A DNA stretch of 64,000 nt from Cricetomys ansorgei (GCA_026225945.1 JAMJFZ010000239.1:25445501-25509500), one strand, 5' to 3'; counted from the stretch's first letter, positions 1 through 12,527 are shown. A program made the numbers and translations. The notes: generated from the letters alone by a model not told the origin.

Positions 1-430
1 GTCATTCTAGCTTTGCAGGTTCTTCAGGTAATTCAAGTTCATACAGAAGTGTGGGCACCCTTATGGATCGAACTAATATAATCAACAGACTTCTTCAACA
101 GACTTCACTACTGGGGCTTAGAGACAAATCTGTGGCTCATTGGTAGTAGATATATATGCAGGCTAGTAAGCTTTTTTGTTCTAGACTTACCTACATCACC
201 TTTTGTGCTTTTGTCTTTGGTTTGCCTTTATTCTTTCTTTGAACTTACTCCTAATTTAAATTCTTGTCATATTGCATATTCATATAGGTCACCTGAAGCC
301 TGTTTTACAACATGGCCAGGAACAGGTAACCAGACAAAAGCATTAATAATTATTATGTTCAGCTTCTATAGAGAAAATAATATTCTTGGCATAGGTGCCA
401 AGTGAGCGCTTTTGAATGACCTGGAGAAAG

Positions 431-432
<2 letters not shown>
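1..432. other. No gene or repeat recognised
   Basis: AT-rich single-copy-looking sequence. The 66-codon ORF at 205-405 shows no known domain. Confidence 0.4.

Positions 433-478
<46 letters not shown>
433..478. repeat. (GT)n microsatellite
   Basis: About 23 GT units without interruption. Likely length-polymorphic. Confidence 0.97.
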
Positions 479-482
<4 letters not shown>

Positions 483-580
483 AATTCTTGCTGCCTGGCA
501 GGGAGGAGGAAATTAAACATGTAAATTAAAAGAATACTTATTTATTATTTTAAAAATTTCCATAAAAAACAACTATACTG

Positions 581-722
581 ACTGGGCATGGTGTCACATA
601 TCTGTAATTCTAGCCTCCAGGAGTCTGAGGTAGGAATATCTTGAGTTCACAAGCAGCCTGGGCTACATAAAGAAAAGAATTCCTGACCAATCTGAATTAT
701 AGGGCAAGATTCCGTCTCAAAG
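581..722 (+). mobile_element. B1-like SINE, old
   Basis: 'actgggcatggtgtcacata', 'gcagcctgggctacataaag', 'agattccgtctcaaag'. Diverged across its whole length. Confidence 0.65.
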
Positions 723-1088
723 AACTATACCCTCAAAACAACAGCAGGGGGAGCAATTGTACCTCCCTATTTCTCTTCACTGTGCTAATCATACATGGAC
801 CACCTGGAATGCTCTCATTAGACACAGTGCTCTTTGAATGTTTGGGAAGGGCATATTCCCTCTTTTCTTTGGCCGCAAATCCTTTTACCTTAATCCCTGT
901 ACTATTGTTCATCCCTTGGTCACTAATCCCTACGAAAGACATTAATTGTGGTGCTTCGTGTGTGGTCCTCAAGCTTCGAAAAAAATTCCATGAGGGGAAT
1001 TTACTCTGTCTTTCTAGCCTCAGAGAAGCCTGGTAAACAGGGCCAATTAAGCCCAAGACAGTCACATCAGGGTCTCAGAGTCTGTACG

Positions 1089-1136
1089 CCCCCCCCCCAA
1101 TCGCTCTCTCTCTCTCTCTCTCCCTCTCCATGTGTA

Positions 1137-1171
<35 letters not shown>
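1089..1171. repeat. Composite C-run, (CT)n and (GT)n
   Basis: Ten C's, then a CT tract with few breaks, then about 16 GT units. Confidence 0.95.
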
Positions 1172-1174
<3 letters not shown>

Positions 1175-1812
1175 AAATCAGACAGAGACATCAGTAACTA
1201 GACCACTGTGAGTAAGAAAATAGGGAAACACGCTCAGAATACATTGAACAATGTGTTATAAAAATCTGGAGGGAGCTTGTGTAAATCCCAAATCTGGTTG
1301 GAGTAAGACCACCTCAATTGAATCAAATTTGAAGCAAGCAAGCTTTAATTAATTAAACACTGGCCAGGAAGGTGGATTCTGATCAGGTCCATTCTTAGGT
1401 ACCCATGGAGTGAACCTGTTACCTCCAGAACTCCTGCAGAATGTCACCAATACACGTGACACAGGTGCTTAAAAAGGCAGAACCTGTAAGGCAGTGTACT
1501 TCCCACCAAGTCTAATCAGTGGCAGGCATCTATCCTGATGTACTTCCAGTTTGGGTTATGTGTGACCAAGCACATCCGGTACATTTGGAGCACATCCAGT
1601 GCAGTAGGGTCAACTTGGGATCTAGACACCCTCTACCCAACAATCCAAGAGGTTATGTCCTTGGGCAAGGGAGATTCAAGACTATCTCACCTGACCAGCT
1701 GCACCTAGCATTCCAGGAGGTTATCTGTCTGTCTTTTAGAGATACCTTAGGAATAGTAACTAAAATTCAAAACATAATTTTTGCTCTTACACTTGGCCTG
1801 CTGATTCTCTCA

Positions 1813-1881
1813 AGAGGCTGAGGGTAAGACATCCAGAGTTCAAGGTCATCTGGGCTACACAGTGAAACCCTGTCTCACGCA
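1813..1881 (+). mobile_element. B1 SINE, 3' half
   Basis: 'agagttcaaggtcatctggg' and 'ctacacagtgaaaccctgtc'. Confidence 0.6.
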
Positions 1882-1889
1882 CACATACA

Positions 1890-2516
1890 TAATGAATTCT
1901 AAACTTTATGTATCATTTATTTACACATGTATGCAGGGTGCATTGAGAGAGAGCTGCCTTAAAACCCATTCTTGAACGTAGTTGTTTTCCAGAGGCCCTG
2001 CACTGGAGAGCGTGCCACACCTCCTAGTCATTCTTGGGCAGAGCTACAACCTGAGCAAACATTTGCTCCAGCCGGAAGCACTTCAAACAGCGGGTTACTC
2101 CTTCAGTATCGACTGTTCCACCACTGGCGTACTGGACCAGAGCTTTTCAAATACAGAGAGAAAGGTTAATAGATGTGAACGACACTGGGCTCGTAGGTCA
2201 CCGGGCTAGTAGCAAATTAATAGGCATATCAAGATGGGAAAGTAACAGGAGCAACCTGTGGAGGGTGGCTTCACCGGACTCTGGAATCTACTCAAATTGC
2301 TCCCCTTGTGCCAAGGGGGCAGCTGAGCTCCAGGATCCCCACCCCATGGCTCCAATGCACTGTGAGGGAAACCCACGGAATTCGGGAGTGATGGTAAATG
2401 AATGGCTGCTGAAAGATTTTGAGTTTCCTGAGGAATCAGATTATTTCTTTTACGCTCATTATCCTTCACATACTGAAAACAGGAGAGTCCCATATTTCTA
2501 AAATGATGTTTTTGGG
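1890..2516. other. No gene recognised
   Basis: Small overlapping ORFs (1972-2169, 1982-2209, 2175-2501) compete in different frames with no splice-site support. No repeat recognised. Confidence 0.4.
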
Positions 2517-2622
2517 CCTTCTTCTTCCTCCTCCTCCCCCCTTCCCTCCCCCTCCCCCCCTCCTCCCCCTCCTCCCCCTCTTCCTCCTTCTCCTCCTCCT
2601 CCTCTTCTTCTTCCTCTTTTTT
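2517..2622. repeat. 106-nt uninterrupted polypyrimidine tract
   Basis: Not one purine on the + strand. CTT/CCT units at both ends flank a C-rich centre, so the tract has near mirror symmetry. ORFs crossing it translate to Pro/Leu or Glu/Lys/Arg runs and are not genes. Confidence 0.97.
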
Positions 2623-3465
2623 GTTGGTGAGCAGTGCACTGAGGACTTTGGAGTCAAATACACCTGCATTTGGCTCTGTGTTCATTTACTTTATAATTGC
2701 AAGTCACTTGTGCGAGTGTATGTGTGTATGTATCTGTGTGGAGGATGAACTTTCGGAGAGGCGACAGACAGTGCAGACTTTGGTCCCTGGGGCTGTGGGA
2801 ACCTCAAGCCAGACCCGCCCTCCTGCATTCGAGTTGGAGGAGGCTTTTGTGGAAAAAGATCATGGTGACCCTCAGAGCCAGATCCCAGAGCTCAGAGCCA
2901 CTGGGCAGTCTGTTCGGCCCAATGACTGTGTGAGGGAAGCTCTTGGTGACATTTATGCCCTTCTCTGCCCTGCCTGTGTGATCTTCGGCCATTCTTGGTT
3001 GTTTTCTGCCTAGAGTTGGACTATTCACTTCAATAACTTCAGATAAAGACGTTATGGGTCTGGCTGTTAGGAAGCACAGGATGAAGGCCGTCTGATGTTT
3101 CAGGCTCCCCAAAGCAGGATTTGGAATTGTCTTCATATCCCTGGTGCTTTCAGACGCACGACAAAGCTTCAATAGAGGACGAAAATCTTTAATGACAAAG
3201 AGACATCTTAGAAAAAGAAAACAATGCGGATAAAATTAAATCGCAGAAAGATCACAACCTGATAGGACCTCAGCGAACTTGATACAACAAAGTAGCTTTT
3301 TAAGGGGACTCTAAACAACGAAATAGGATCAATGCTAGGAAATTATAATTCCAGCTCCTCTTCACAGGAAGGGATCAAGTATTTCTAGCTCCTTTCTCCA
3401 CTAGAGGGAGTATATTACTTAACATCTCAGCTTCTCTCAAGGACTTCTCACTTTGAAATGATCAC
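2623..3465. other. No gene recognised
   Basis: Contains overlapping ORFs on both strands (2621-3013 plus, 2804-3172 minus), typical of chance openness in a GC-richer stretch. Confidence 0.4.
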
Positions 3466-3560
3466 AGCTGGGTGTAGTGGCCAACTTCTGAAAAGTCCCA
3501 GCAATTGAGACACTTCTCATGAGTTCCAGGCAAATCTGGGCTACAGAATGAGACCTTGAA
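3466..3560 (+). mobile_element. B1-like SINE, old
   Basis: 'agctgggtgtagtggccaac' and 'tctgggctacagaatgagac'. Confidence 0.6.
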
Positions 3561-4286
3561 AATGGAACAGAATGACCAAGTAACTAGAGTAAATTACCTG
3601 CCCTGCATAGTTTTACCTAGATGATGTAAGAGTTTGGAACGTGTTAGAGCTCAAGAGGCCATGGGCAGAGGAAATGATCCAAATGAGACCACTACAATCT
3701 TTAAACTTTGTATCACAGAATCAAAACTCAAGGAATGAATTTGTTTGGATTTTATTAAAAGCAAAAAGGATAACATATGTCATAAGCAAGGTAACATCTG
3801 TGGATTTTGATCCCTTTGCACTCAGAGTATGAAGTCCTAAAAACCCCAGGGAAATGTTTGCACTTCCTGTCTTAGAAATCTGGAGCCAGGATTCACTTTG
3901 GCCCGTGACCCTGCATGAGGAACATGGCACTTTGCTTTTTGTTTGAACTCACTTCTCTCTGCCTCGTATTCTTGGATGTAGTTTGTGAAGTATAATTGGT
4001 CACAACAAAAGCTGGATAGAACACAGGTTGAGATGATGAGGCTGGAGGCAAAAGCAGGAGTGGTAATCCTCTTGCAGAGCCTGGAAATCCTCTTACTAAT
4101 CTCCCGGGCCAAGGCTGCCTGTACATCATGAGCCACTAGAAGTCCCAAGGTCCTTCCTTGAGTGATTGTGTGTCCCTTCCCCAGACTCTCAGGTATGAGG
4201 TGCTTGCCTAAATGCAGACTATTTTATCATAATGAGCACAATCTTAGAAACGTCTGTTAAGCTGATTATGCAGAAATAACAGAAGG

Positions 4287-4412
4287 GGGTGTGGATCATA
4301 TGACTGTATCCAACACTTGGGAGACTGAGGCAAAAGGATCTTGAGATTGAGGCCAGCCTGAGCTATATAGCAAGCTCCAGGCCAGCCTGGGCTACAGAAT
4401 GATATTCTATCA
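4287..4412 (+). mobile_element. B1 SINE followed by an AGG repeat
   Basis: 'acttgggagactgaggcaaa', 'gaggccagcctgagctatat' and a second 'aggccagcctgggctacaga' show the internal duplication. Its tail grades into (AGG)n. Confidence 0.7.
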
Positions 4413-4488
4413 AGAAGAGGAGGAGGAGGAGGAGGAGGAGGAGGAGGAGGAGGAGGAGGAGAGGAAAGGAGGGAGGGAGGAAAGGGAA
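4413..4488. repeat. (AGG)n purine tract
   Basis: About 17 AGG units, then A/G-rich sequence, growing from the tail of a B1. Confidence 0.95.
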
Positions 4489-5411
4489 AGAAATTATGTT
4501 GTGTCCAATTTTTCAGGTTGTTTGAAATTCTAGAGACTCAACATTCTACCACAGTCACGCTATGGTTCAAATTTAAGGTGTCCATTCCCAAGAGCTGGGA
4601 TTACACCCAACCCAGCTAACAGCTTCAAAATAAGTAAGGGCTTTGTCCTGGCATAACATTTCAGTTGGTACACGAGTGTCTGTTTTTCATTATTTACCGT
4701 TATCATGCATACTGTATTGAAGATTACTATGAGTTTTGCCACATGGAAGGAAATCTAAGTTTGTCCAAACTCAGCACATTTGTTTTGAGATCCTTGTCCT
4801 TGAACATACGGGATCAAGTTTTCTGAAATTTGCCCTTCACCCTGACCTCTGACCTCTTCCTGGTTGCCTAGCCCCTTCTAATAGAACGGTTTGCAATCTC
4901 ACAACCTCTCAGTTACCATAAGTGACACATGCGTTTCATGCTCCGCATGTCTTTGGGAGACCCTCTTCTCTTGAACTGCCCACTCTGAGATTTATCAAAG
5001 CAGGGATTTGCTGTGCGTTTCCCGTGTCTTCTGGCTTCTTTGAACTACTTAGTTCTCTGGATGTACACGCTGCCTCCCTTTCCCCTGAACTTGTTCGTAT
5101 GCTTTCCTTTCTCAGATCCCAAATGAAGTGTGTGTGTGTGAAAAGTTCAGAGAGAGGAACACAGAGCCCAGCTCCAAGTGCCGCCTTTCTGGGTGCCAGA
5201 CCGCTTGACCTGTGATCTTCTCTAGTGCCAAACATCCAACTCTGGTGCGACTCCAGGAACATCCACTCAGGGGCCCAGCCTCCTCCTTTAGTAAACACAC
5301 TGTCTTATCTTACAGGGAATGGCTGCCTATCAAGCAAGATTTCCCTACCCTCACCCATCTGGCAGACCAGGTGAAAAGGACTGAATTATATTCGCACTGA
5401 AGAAATAAACC

Positions 5412-5512
5412 CAGTGCCAGGGAACATGCCTGCAATCCTAGCACTTGGAAACGGAGGCAGGAGAATCATGAATTGCTGGGCCACAGAGTGAGAGCTTGCT
5501 TCGAAGCTCTGT
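5412..5512 (+). mobile_element. B1-like SINE, old
   Basis: 'aacatgcctgcaatcctagc' and 'aaacggaggcaggagaatca'. Confidence 0.6.
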
Positions 5513-5923
5513 AAATATCCATAACCAAGAACCTGCAGCTTGGCTTTGGGCATATCACGATGATGAAAGAGTCAGCCTCCCCCAACGACAGCTATGGGAT
5601 GGGAGCCAGCGCAAAGCACATGCTCAGCCTAAAGTTCAGGCTATAGGTGGGCTGACCTGAGGACAACACGCCTTTCTGTGGTGAGCTACACACACCACTT
5701 CTAAAGCCCCAAGTGGAGTAAATACATGTCAGGTATACTATATCACCGAGCTCCTCAGGGGCTGGGGAGAGGATGTGAAGGGGTGCAGGGCACAGGTGGA
5801 TCCGAGGAAGAACTTCTTCAAAGTCTGCTGCCTTGTGAGTAATAATTTTAACAAGCGTATTACTAATTCTCATGAGGCCTACATTGCAGCAGTTAGCTAC
5901 CGAGCTTTTATGCTCAATTTCAG

Positions 5924-5970
5924 GAGACAGAGAGAGAGAGAGAGAGAGAGAAAGGAAGGAAGGAAGGAAG
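5924..5970. repeat. (AG)n-(AAGG)n tract
   Basis: AG dinucleotides pass into AAGG tetranucleotides, pure purine on the + strand. Confidence 0.93.
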
Positions 5971-6353
5971 CAAGGAATCTTCACTGCTCTTATAGGCAGT
6001 CTTAATAGAGAGAAAGAAAGGAAGAAATATTCACAGCCCCTTTTGGCTGTCTTAAGCTTGGAGAGCAGTAGCTGATAGTGAGCTAGGCTAGCGTCTCAGC
6101 TCAATATCCTTGAACCCAATTTTCTCCAACAGGCGTTCCTCTAAGAAATAACCCACAGACCAACAACCTACCAACCAACCAATCAACTTTGGCTCTCCGG
6201 GCTTCAACCCTTGTATACTGTAAGCAAAAGTTCCCAGAAGTCCAGGTGGCATGCAATCTCAAGTACAAAAATAGCTGCACATAATCAAATTAAAGCCACC
6301 AGCGACAAACAGACCAAATCAAGCTCATTATTATACACCACACCTGGGATGGG

Positions 6354-6402
6354 AAAAGAAAAGAAAACAAAAAACAACAACAACAAAAAAAAAAAAACCA
6401 AA
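6354..6402. repeat. A-rich tract with (CAA)n
   Basis: AAAAG and CAA units end in 12 A's. Confidence 0.85.
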
Positions 6403-6649
6403 CCCATAGTCCAAATGCTATTTTGTGTTTTTAAAGAAACCAAAATAACCAAGCTCTTTCCAAGCGTCCCACTATACTGCGTAGTTTCTAGTTCTCCACA
6501 AACTCACACCCAACCATAGTTACTTTGCTGTTTGGAGTGGTGTGGTAGCTTCACCAGGAAACCACAAGTAAAGGCATATATTTTACCATAATCTCCTCTG
6601 GAGAGTAATTCTTGGTTCCTTTCCTGGTTTTAAAACAATTACAATTTTA

Positions 6650-6745
6650 AAAAATGTTTTAGAGACAAGGCTTCTTTCTCTGTGTAGTCTTGGAACTCGA
6701 TCTGTAAACCAGGCTGGCCTTGAACTCAGAGATTCGTATATGTGT
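6650..6745 (-). mobile_element. B1 SINE
   Basis: 'gagacaaggcttctttctct', 'aaaccaggctggccttgaac', 'tcagagattcg' on the reverse strand. Confidence 0.75.
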
Positions 6746-7341
6746 TAAAGTAAATTAACGACAAATATCCTTTGCAAAAGGGAAGGAAGAATCATGGCTA
6801 TATATAGGCATAAAATACTCTGCTTTAAGGAAATAAAAGTTCATTCTGAGCCAAGCATGAGTGACCACAACCTATAAACATGGATTCAAATTACCCTGTC
6901 TGGCACATTTTCTCATGATAAAGGTAACATGGACTCTGCGGGCACAGAGCAGGAAGTAAGAAATCCGTGTGCTTACGAAACACGTAGGTGGGTCATCACA
7001 GGTGTCCAGATCAAGGCAAGGAGTCCCCAGGATTAGAGGTCCTCTCTGTCACCTTCTGCAGGGCTGGTGAAGACTAGATGAGTCAAGTTTAGGGATACCT
7101 TCCAAGAATATTATGGGAAGGCTAAGAGAATATGAGGTCAGATACAGATGTTGATAGCAAATAGCTATTCAAGGTATTACTACTATTCTGCACAGATAAC
7201 CCACCAGATGCATGTATAAATGTTGTCTAATAAAGGTTGTATATTATTCTAAATAATACAAAGTAAGGACAGCATAACATGTCTACTTTAAGAATAAAGA
7301 AAATGCTTATGAGAGAAAACATGGAAATCTTACACATCTAG

Positions 7342-7345
<4 letters not shown>

Positions 7346-7393
<48 letters not shown>
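7346..7393. repeat. (TA)n microsatellite
   Basis: About 24 uninterrupted TA units, fully self-complementary. Confidence 0.97.
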
Positions 7394-7398
<5 letters not shown>

Positions 7399-7540
7399 TG
7401 TAAAGATTTCTTCCTAAATCCAACCATTTGTTTATACTTGGAAAGCACAGGAGGAAAATGAGTTTGCTTTTGAGATTACAGTTTTTTTCTTTTTGTTTCC
7501 CTAATAAGTAAAAAGATCAAGAGGTCTTTGTTGTATTCCA

Positions 7541-7632
7541 GGTGTGGTGGTGGAGACCTGTAATCCCAGCACGTAGGAGGCAGAGGCGGGAGAATCACTA
7601 CTACCATGCCAGCCTGAGCTACTGACTCACAA
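7541..7632 (+). mobile_element. B1 SINE fragment
   Basis: 'ggtgtggtggtggagacctg', 'taatcccagcacgtaggagg', 'ccagcctgagctactgac'. Confidence 0.7.
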
Positions 7633-7833
7633 GTCCTTGGAAAGTGTTGTTTAAAGCTTCTCTGGACATCAGTTTCTTCATATAAAACCTGTAGAATGAC
7701 AATAATATTCCTATACAGTTACAGTGCAGATTGCTGTTTGACTAGTTAAATCTTAGTAATAGTCTTTTAGTTCATATTTTTTTCCCTTGTGTTCGATGAA
7801 TTATGCCCTTTCCTTTTAATTAATTAATCAAAA

Positions 7834-7925
7834 GTCTTGTGGCATGGTCTCTCCCTGTAGACCAGGATATATCCTTCTGTCTTGCCTCCCAAGTGTTGGG
7901 ATGTATGCTCCACTACACAAGATTC
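7834..7925 (-). mobile_element. Possible B1 fragment
   Basis: 'gtggcatggtctctccctgt' and 'tgcctcccaagtgttgggat' look like a decayed reverse B1. Weak. Confidence 0.4.
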
Positions 7926-9330
7926 CCATTCAATTTGGAGCTCCTCAAGGTGATTCTTTGCCTTGGTATGGTGCCCCTGTGTCTAGTGGTAGATGCACAT
8001 GGTAGATACCTAAGAAGGATGTGCAGGATGAAGTTATTACAGAGTTCAGGACCACTGGGAAGACCCCAGGAATTTGAGTCAGAGACAAATGGCTATTAGG
8101 TACCAAGATGGATGCTAAGCACAAAATGGAGTTTCTTTAGCCATCATGAAATAATCTCAGGCAGAAGTGTCTGTGAATGTAACCTTTTGAGATGTCAAAT
8201 AAAAATCACAAGAGACCATTGTTTTAGACTAAACTCCTTCTGGAGCTCCTGATACTCTAGGTCAAAGCTCAAGTGGAGCTACACACATTAAAGTGGCAAG
8301 CCACCAGCCTGAAACTAAGTTGCTTGTCTGAGTTTCTGAAAAGCGAGGTTTAGAGAAATAGCAGTCAAATTTCCCAAACAGACCAGCTTCCATTGTCATG
8401 AGTTCCCTGTGCTTTAATCTACCAGGTGCAGCCTGACTGTAGTAGGTTATTTTTCCCACAATCTGGTTCCTCGTTCCCCATTTACAAGGAATATAACTTT
8501 GAAATGACATCCTATTAGAGTGCTTATTTAACTTCAGGATGTGAAACATTGTCCGATTCTACAACAGAACATAAAACCAATCAAGACCTTTAAAATAATT
8601 GACGTAATTTCATCTTTTGCCAGAGATTTCAAGACTAATCAGAAATTTAATATATTGCCTAAGATTGTTGTAAAGGGGTGAATATCACCCCAAACCCTAG
8701 AGTTGAATTATTTCCTGCCGCCTACCACTCACAAACTTGGTGTTAGTTGAAACTCAACCTTAGCACATCCAGAGTTGGGGATTTGATGTACAGGGGAAGA
8801 GTCCATCAGTACCACTAGAACTTTAGACAGTAAAGCTGATTGTCCCTGGAACGTCAACCTAGTCATGACTACCTGTCATTCCACGTGTGTATGAAACATT
8901 TCAAACCAGCCCTCTGCTTTGATTCCCCTAGGTAAGGAACAGTGAGTTGTAGTCACATCACGGTTATATTGTCTTGAAATTTCCTCCATCTAACAAATTA
9001 GTCCATTACTTCTGAATTTAGCATTATTCAATATTTAGGACATAGCCAGAGACTTGGCTAGAATGTAACACGGATGGCCTTCAGCTCAAGTCCCAATATA
9101 ATCCTTGTTCCCCTTTGAGTCCTTGTGAGCACAGCCTTTACTGTGCATGCCCACACTTCTGTCAGTATTCTGGTCTTCTCCATACTAATCAAAAGTGTCC
9201 ATTGAGCCCTGCTTGGAGAATTCCATTTTTTTGTTTGATTTTTAGCTTACTGCTCTAAACTCTTTCATATTCGTCCCACAAACTTATTCCAAAGGCCTGC
9301 AGATTTTCTAAATGACTTTTTTGGGGGGGT
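7926..9330. other. Unassigned intergenic stretch
   Basis: About 1.4 kb with no recognisable SINE or coding exon; the only longer minus-strand ORF (8262-8549) has no known motif. Confidence 0.4.
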
Positions 9331-9748
9331 CTTAGTTAGGGTTATTATTGCTGTGATGAAACACCATGTCTAAAAGCAAACTGGGGAGTAAAGGGGTTCA
9401 TTTGGCTTATACTCCCACAGCACTGTTCATCATTGGAGGAAATCAGGACAGAAACTCAAGCAGGGCAGGAACCTGGAGGCAGGTGCTGATGCAGAGGTCA
9501 TGGTAGAATATTGCTTATGGACTCTTTCCCCCTGGCTTGCTCAGCCTGCTTTCTTATAGAACCCAGGACCACCAGCCTAAGGATGGAACACCCACAATGG
9601 ACTGGGTCCTCCTCCATCAATCACTAATTTAAAAAATGCCCTACAGGCTTGTGTACAGCCTGATCTTATGGGGACATTTCTTTCTTGAGGTTCCCTCCTC
9701 TCAGATGACTTTAGCTTGTGTCAAGTCGACATGAAACTAACCAGCACG
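9331..9748 (+). mobile_element. RMER1-type rodent repeat, near full length
   Basis: Begins 'cttagttagggttatt...gctgtgatgaaacacc', contains 'caggaacctggaggcaggtg' and 'cagcctgctttcttatagaa', and ends 'gtgtcaagtcgacatgaaac'. Best-preserved copy of this family in the window. Family name is recalled, not checked. Confidence 0.7.
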
Positions 9749-10000
9749 GTATTGGTTACTATTTTCATCACTGTGACAGATTATCTGACAGAAACAACTT
9801 AAGAAAGATTTATTCTGTCCCACGGTTTAGAGGATACAGTCCATCATGGAAGAAAAGGCATGCCTGTGTGAATGGCTTGTGGTGCTTAGCTCCAGCAAAG
9901 GGATTGTGAGATGACTAGTTATATTGGATGGACAGTCAGTAAGCAAGAGGGCTTGGGCCACGCCCTAAATCTGTGACCGTGTGTCTGTGAGGACACCACA
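9749..10000 (+). mobile_element. Second RMER1-type repeat, adjacent and diverged
   Basis: Restarts with the same head ('ttggttactattttcatcac', 'aacaacttaagaaagattta', 'cagtccatcatgg') directly after the previous copy ends. Head-to-tail arrangement; this copy is a different, older subtype. Confidence 0.5.
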
Positions 10001-10529
10001 CTGAAATGATAGCAGCTGCAGAGTACTTTTGGTTACAAGATTAGTTTTATACCAGTGATATCTTCGGGCTAGAGCACTTTCTTACCATGTCTCCAGAACC
10101 AAGGGCGTAGGGTGAGGGAGGGCAAGAGTGAGCTTTACTTAGCCTGATGGCTCCCAATCTAATCAGCTCATAGAATTATATTTTAGTGTAACATAAATTA
10201 ATTTCCCATGGGACTACTGGCAAATTAAAAAAAAAAAAAAAAGCAAATAATGAGAAAGACGTCTCTGATACCAGCCGTCCAGGACTGTGATTCTGACTTG
10301 ACATAAATTTTAAAATAAATTTAGAATAAGTTAAAAATAATTGGAGTAAGAACTAAAACCGAAATGTGGTGACCACTCTTAATTCTGGTCTCACCTCAGA
10401 GGATGGGTAACTGCATCCCCCACAGACTTCTAAAAGAAAGTACGTGAATTATTAGGGTTACTAAAGTGGTCAATGGCCAAGGTCACATATGGAATTCATG
10501 CAGTCCAATCAAAACTACAAAACATTACT

Positions 10530-10735
10530 ACTTAAGATCCTGTCTCAAAAAAACCAAAAAAACAAAAAAACAACAACAAAGCAACAACAACAACAAAAAA
10601 AAACCAACCCAGACAGCATAAGACTAAGTGTGGTTGCAATCCCAGCACTTGCAAGAGGGAGAAATAAGGATCACTGGTTGGTAGCCAGCCTGGGCTACAT
10701 AGGGAGATCTTGACTCCTCAGAACAAAGAAAAACT
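10530..10735 (+). mobile_element. B1 tail, A-rich block and second B1
   Basis: 'taagatcctgtctcaaaaaa' is a B1 3' end with a long A-rich tail (10541-10606). A second B1 follows ('gactaagtgtggttgcaatc', 'agccagcctgggctacatag'). Confidence 0.65.
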
Positions 10736-11248
10736 GGGCAAATATTAACATTACAAATTTTTTTTTTCAAAATCTACAAAAATTTTGAAAATATGCTAGG
10801 ACAGACTCAGGAATTGTTGGGAGATATCAGGAAATAAACTTTCAAGTTTCAGGACACTTCTATAAAGCCTAGGGTACCCATAGTACCTTGCATTTGTCAG
10901 TTGTTTCGCTGCATACAAAGCAATGACTTGAAGTGACCCTGGATTTTTACTAATATTTGCAATGGCTGGAGGCTAGAAAAGCATCCAGCATTTGGAAAAA
11001 CAAAGTTTGGTATCAAGTTTAGTCTCTGCACATTTCTAGCTATTTGTATTTGTCTTTTCCTCTTTGAAACTAAGTTTCTTAATTCCAAAAAAAAAAAAAA
11101 AAAAAAAGACAGGTTCTTTGAAGACAGTTTATAATGGTAAATTAAAAGACTGTTACTACCCAGAAAGAATCATTCTGAGACTGACAATGGACTGTGACTT
11201 GTTTTAAAATCCAGGGTTAAAAGAACCCATGTTTCTAGACCTCCTTTA

Positions 11249-11392
11249 AGTGTGGTGGTGCACTCCCATAACTCCATTACTTAGAAGGTGGAAGCAGGAG
11301 AACCAGGAGTTCAAGCTTATCCTTGGCTATAGAGAGAATTCAGAGAGTTCTAGGCCAGCCTGGGATACACAAGACCGTCTCTGAACACCAAA
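11249..11392 (+). mobile_element. B1 SINE
   Basis: 'agtgtggtggtgcactccca', 'gttctaggccagcctgggat', 'acaagaccgtctctgaac'. Confidence 0.75.
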
Positions 11393-11474
11393 TGACTCAA
11401 ATGAAAAGCGCAAGAGAACCCAGCCCTCTGAGTGAGTTGCCAGTCTATGGCTCCTCATCCGGGAAGCAGGAAGA

Positions 11475-11619
11475 GCCTGCTCCTCACCTCCCTGCCCTGC
11501 TCTGCCTGCTCCTCATCTCCCTGCCCTGCTCTGCCTGCTCCTCACCTCCCTGCCCTGCTCTGCCTGCTCCTCACCTCCCTGCCCTGCTCTGCCTGCCCCG
11601 AATCTCCCTGCACTGCGCT
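11475..11619. repeat. 29-bp minisatellite, five units
   Basis: Units start at 11475, 11504, 11533, 11562 and 11591. Each begins GCCTGCTCCTCA and contains CTCCCTGCCCTGCTCT. Units 1, 3 and 4 are identical, unit 2 has one change and unit 5 has several. 29 is not a multiple of 3, so the three frames are used in turn, against a coding repeat. Confidence 0.95.
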
Positions 11620-12527
11620 GCTGGCAGACAGATTAGGAGGTGGCAGCACCACGTTAGTCTTCATTTTCACAGCAAAGAGAAAGTAAGGGCAGAATTGCCC
11701 AGTCACCTTCTCCAGACATGGCAGAGCCAGATGGCTCCTACTGTGGATGCCAGCTCCTGTGCTTCCAGGCTGAAAGCTCAGTTCTCCATCGATCTTATCG
11801 CGGTTGAATCTGGCGGTCCTACAGAGCCCCACCATAAACCACAGGGTGAAAAACCTGCTTGATAACTATCTTAGGTTCTACTGGAAGCCTCTTTTTGTTA
11901 AATCAGCATTTTAAATACCAGAATACTTCAGAATCTTATCTCAGTGAATGCCAGTAGAGGGAAAGATTAGTCGTCCACCCCCCCCTCCCACTTCCTTCTT
12001 GTCAGTGGCTTCATCAAAAGGTAAGCCTAGGCTAGTGGAGGACATTGCTTTTTTACTAGGCTATGAGGTTCTTTGAGATACACCACTGTTTTTCATTTTC
12101 TCAAGAAGAGAAATAACCACTCTACTTTAGGGCTTGGGAAATGAGAACAATTATGATTTGCCAAAGACAAATGATGAAAACAGATTGAAACTTGGGGGAA
12201 AAAAAATCTGTCAAACTTTTAATAAACTTCAGGAATTTCTCCATGGCTGGAGAAAGATAATAGAGTATTCGCAGAAAAACAAACAAACAAAAAACCACAT
12301 GACCCTAACATAGAGTGGGATGACCACCCCCCCCCCCATGGGAATTGTGGCCATCCCCTTTGTCATCTTGGCCCAGAGACATCCCAGAGGCCATGGAGAT
12401 ACCCTGGAGGGTTTCTGTTGCAGAGAACCATTCAGGGTTAAGATGAACTTGAGTGCCAGTGTCCTGCTCTGTACCCCATCCCTTTCCTAGCTAGGCGCTC
12501 TTATGGAATCTGACATGATCTAAGCGA

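Noticed and set aside
2206..2685. 159-codon minus-strand ORF rich in Glu/Lys/Gly
   Set aside because: Produced by the 106-nt polypyrimidine tract; no domain, and its flanks are unrelated.
11323..11862. 179-codon ORF, the longest single ORF in the window
   Set aside because: Made of B1 sequence plus the 29-bp minisatellite, whose unit length rotates the frame; all three frames are open there.
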